Below, one piece after another: positions 63,746 through 64,000 of a stretch of 64,000 bases of DNA. The stretch is from GCA-2731375 sp964344935 (GTDB lineage: Bacteria > Pseudomonadota > Alphaproteobacteria > GCA-2731375). A program made the translations under genes and the position numbers. The notes under the pieces were generated by a model. The model was not told where the DNA came from and did no database searches. It saw nothing but the letters and a program-made list of their open reading frames with translations. The stretch spans positions 496,001 through 560,000 of the forward strand of contig CAYFPL010000003.1 of assembly GCA_964344935.1 (NCBI GenBank), written 5' to 3'. Position 1 is the first letter of the stretch, and each line of letters opens with the position of its first letter.

Positions 63746-63768
63746 TTCCACCTCGATTGTTGGCAATT

Positions 63769-64000
63769 CTAAGCGTTTACATCGATCACGGTGCGGCCAC
63801 GCACCTGGCCTTTCAGAATATCCGCTGTGACCGCCGGGACATCGGCCATGGGCCGGACTTCCGTCATGGCATCGAGCTTGTCGAGGGGCAGGTCCGTGGC
63901 CAGGCGGGCCCAGGCCTGGGCCCTGCGTTCAGCAGGACAGTAGACGCTGTCGATACCCCAGATGCGCACACCTCGCAGGATGAATGGCAGAACCGTGCCC
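63769..64000 (-). CDS. AcuI/YhdH-type NADPH-dependent quinone or acrylyl-CoA reductase, C-terminal fragment
   Basis: The last 76 codons of a gene that continues past the right edge. The visible peptide (VLPFILRGVRIWGIDSVYCP, then RRAQAWARLATDLPLDKL, and the end ILKGQVRGRTVIDV) matches the C-terminus of the AcuI/YhdH branch of medium-chain reductases, where PFILRG and the GRxVID end are conserved. Such enzymes reduce acrylyl-CoA or related enones. Upstream of selD in the same direction, 23 bases apart. Confidence 0.8.
   Translation of the reverse strand, partial: GTVLPFILRGVRIWGIDSVYCPAERRAQAWARLATDLPLDKLDAMTEVRPMADVPAVTADILKGQVRGRTVIDVNA

Overview
The window looks like chromosomal DNA of a GC-rich alphaproteobacterium, most likely of the Rhodospirillales or a near relative. 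The reasons are the conserved runs of alphaproteobacterial housekeeping genes (polyprenyl synthase / DUF2007 / TrmN6-type methyltransferase; MoxR / DUF58 / DUF4159; DUF1285 / NUDIX / DUF6111 / CCA transferase; DUF2125), the FDH cluster with DUF3305 and DUF3306, and Ser and Pro tRNAs with encoded CCA. It is a draft assembly: two 10-N gaps interrupt genes at 15303-15312 and 33696-33705.

Layout. 1-6834: start of a probable murD, a DUF6352 protein, a WD40-cytochrome c fusion, a flavin oxidase, an amidohydrolase-like protein coupled to an acyl-CoA synthetase, and a 40-residue membrane peptide. 6872-18313: a respiratory formate dehydrogenase region. Leftward genes encode DUF3305, DUF3306, a TorD-type chaperone, a Tat-signal peptide, and the alpha, beta and gamma FDH subunits. 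Rightward genes encode a large polyferredoxin and a tungstate ABC transporter (tupBCA). Together they would supply metal, assemble and export a periplasmic W/Mo formate dehydrogenase feeding the quinone pool.

18338-35977: a type I secretion operon (two ABC proteins, an HlyD adaptor, a TolC-like channel fused to a SPOR domain) transcribed away from a giant RTX protein of about 3,100 residues, its probable substrate. The giant gene carries a 2.4-kb internal duplication and ends in a clear rho-independent terminator. 36009-40624: a GIY-YIG nuclease cassette between direct repeats beside tRNA-Ser, an aldolase / Gfo-Idh pair, a palindromic repeat, a YgjP-type protease, a VOC protein and a gamma-glutamylcyclotransferase. 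41747-45824: an aromatic amino acid operon (chorismate mutase, two tandem HisC-type aminotransferases, prephenate dehydrogenase) that records its own duplication. 46148-52925: MoxR / DUF58 / DUF4159 / membrane-protein operon. 53030-56737: DUF1285, NUDIX, DUF6111, CCA transferase and two small unknowns.

56738-60445 is gene-poor: a possible ribbon-helix-helix protein, a LysR regulator, and a 52-bp copy of the 3' half of tRNA-Pro lying 1.28 kb from the intact tRNA, which is the footprint of an integrative element. 60446-64000: tRNA-Pro, polyprenyl diphosphate synthase, DUF2007, a methyltransferase, selD with an in-frame UGA at the catalytic position (a selenocysteine-containing SelD that ordinary gene calling truncates), and the end of an AcuI/YhdH-type reductase.

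I found no clearly new defence or mobile system. The most noteworthy items are the Sec-SelD, the giant RTX protein with its unusual secretion apparatus, the tyrA/hisC duplication scar, and the tRNA-Pro attachment-site duplication.
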